Positions 6,752-7,331 of a stretch of 7,331 nt of DNA are shown here, one piece after another. The position numbers and the translations under genes are program-made. Within the stretch, counting starts at the first letter, position 1, and each line of letters opens with the position of its first letter. The DNA is taken from contig JAFYUG010000180.1 of the NCBI GenBank assembly GCA_017558545.1, positions 1 through 7,331 of the forward strand, given 5' to 3'. Source of the stretch: Oscillospiraceae bacterium. Lineage in GTDB: Bacteria; Bacillota; Clostridia; Oscillospirales; Oscillospiraceae. The notes below the pieces were generated by a model that saw nothing but the letters and a program-made list of their open reading frames with translations, had not been told where the DNA came from and ran no database searches.

Positions 6752-7331
6752 TTATCCTTCGTCTATCAGCTTCAAAAGAGCGGAAACCAGGTCCTTTTCC
6801 GCAACCTTGGAAACTATCTCTCCTTTTTTGAACAACACGGCCTCGCCCTTGCCTCCCGCAAGGCCGAAGTCGGCTTCTTTGGCCTCGCCGGGCCCATTTA
6901 CAACGCAGCCCATAACGGCCACGCGTATATCCTTTTTGCAATCACTAAGGCGCTGCTCCACCTCTTTAGCGGTGGAAATAAGATCAATCTGAGTTCTGCC
7001 GCAGGTGGGGCAGGAGACAATTTTAACGCCGCCCTTTCTGAGGCCTGCACTCTTCAAAATGGCGATGCCTGCGGTAATTTCCTCGGTGGGGTCAGCGGTG
7101 AGGGAAACGCGGATGGTATCGCCTATGCCCTCATTGAGCAAGGTGCCTATGCCAACGGCGGACTGAACAAGACCCATATAGCTTGTTCCCGCCTCGGTTA
7201 CTCCCAAATGGAGGGGGTAAGGGAACTTTTCCGCAGCCAGACGGCAGGCTTCAACGGTGAGGGGGACGCTGGATGCCTTCAGAGAAAGGCAAATATCATG
7301 GAAGCCGCAGTTTGTGAGCATGGCAATATGC
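6752..7331 (-). CDS. ispG: 4-hydroxy-3-methylbut-2-en-1-yl diphosphate synthase, C-terminal part (5' end outside window)
   Basis: IspG (GcpE) converts methylerythritol cyclodiphosphate to HMBPP in the non-mevalonate isoprenoid pathway in the cytosol, using a [4Fe-4S] cluster. About 192 codons are visible of a family normally near 350, so the N-terminal half of the TIM barrel lies beyond the right edge. The segment begins in the barrel (NCGFHDICLSLKAS, then PLHLGVTEAG, GIGDTIRVSLTADP) and continues into the ferredoxin-like cluster domain. All four cluster ligands are present: the two Cys of SCPTCGR and the Cys and Glu of GCVVNGPGE. It ends at TAA 6752-6754, 9 bp before polC. In Clostridia this gene usually follows dxr and rseP and precedes polC, which fits the order here. 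An internal ATG at 7321 is not the start, since the frame stays open to the edge (His-Ile-Ala before it). Confidence 0.97.
   Translation of the reverse strand, partial: HIAMLTNCGFHDICLSLKASSVPLTVEACRLAAEKFPYPLHLGVTEAGTSYMGLVQSAVGIGTLLNEGIGDTIRVSLTADPTEEITAGIAILKSAGLRKGGVKIVSCPTCGRTQIDLISTAKEVEQRLSDCKKDIRVAVMGCVVNGPGEAKEADFGLAGGKGEAVLFKKGEIVSKVAEKDLVSALLKLIDEG

Overview
The window looks like chromosomal DNA from a spore-forming Firmicute, most likely a Clostridia member of the Oscillospiraceae/Ruminococcaceae type. The reasons are a Gram-positive PolC replicative polymerase placed directly after ispG, a Spo0A-family regulator with upstream 0A-box sequences, heavy use of AUA (Ile) codons, and a moderate GC content in the genes. 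The lineage is inferred from gene content only; I could not run a search.

Layout, left to right. (1) Positions 1-701, minus strand: a Spo0A-family response regulator that runs off the left edge about 15-25 residues before its expected end. Its C-terminal DNA-binding domain is clearly Spo0A-like, but the phospho-acceptor Asp of the receiver is Glu and one Asp of the acidic pair is Ser. (2) Positions 702-1179: an AT-rich divergent intergenic region. It holds a likely minus-strand promoter, an inverted pair and a tandem pair of Spo0A-box-like heptamers, a perfect 6-bp palindrome, a likely plus-strand promoter, and what may be a decayed sigma-factor-like gene start. (3) Positions 1180-2553, plus strand: a lipoprotein of unknown function with two tandem copies of a ~120-residue domain and a different C-terminal domain. 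(4) Positions 2632-2675: a strong intrinsic terminator, probably working in both directions, between convergent genes. (5) Positions 2693-6742, minus strand: complete polC (DNA polymerase III alpha, PolC type), with a shortened N-terminal region that carries an unusual Cys cluster. (6) Positions 6752-7331, minus strand: the C-terminal part of ispG, entering from the right edge, 9 bp upstream of polC.

How the parts relate. ispG and polC form a conserved housekeeping operon (isoprenoid synthesis plus replication). The spo0A-like gene and the lipoprotein gene diverge from a shared control region rich in TGTCGA(A/T) heptamers, so they may be co-regulated by Spo0A or by the paralog itself. No CRISPR array, transposase, tRNA or rRNA was seen. 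The most unusual signal is the phosphorylation-site-altered Spo0A paralog together with its 0A-box array.
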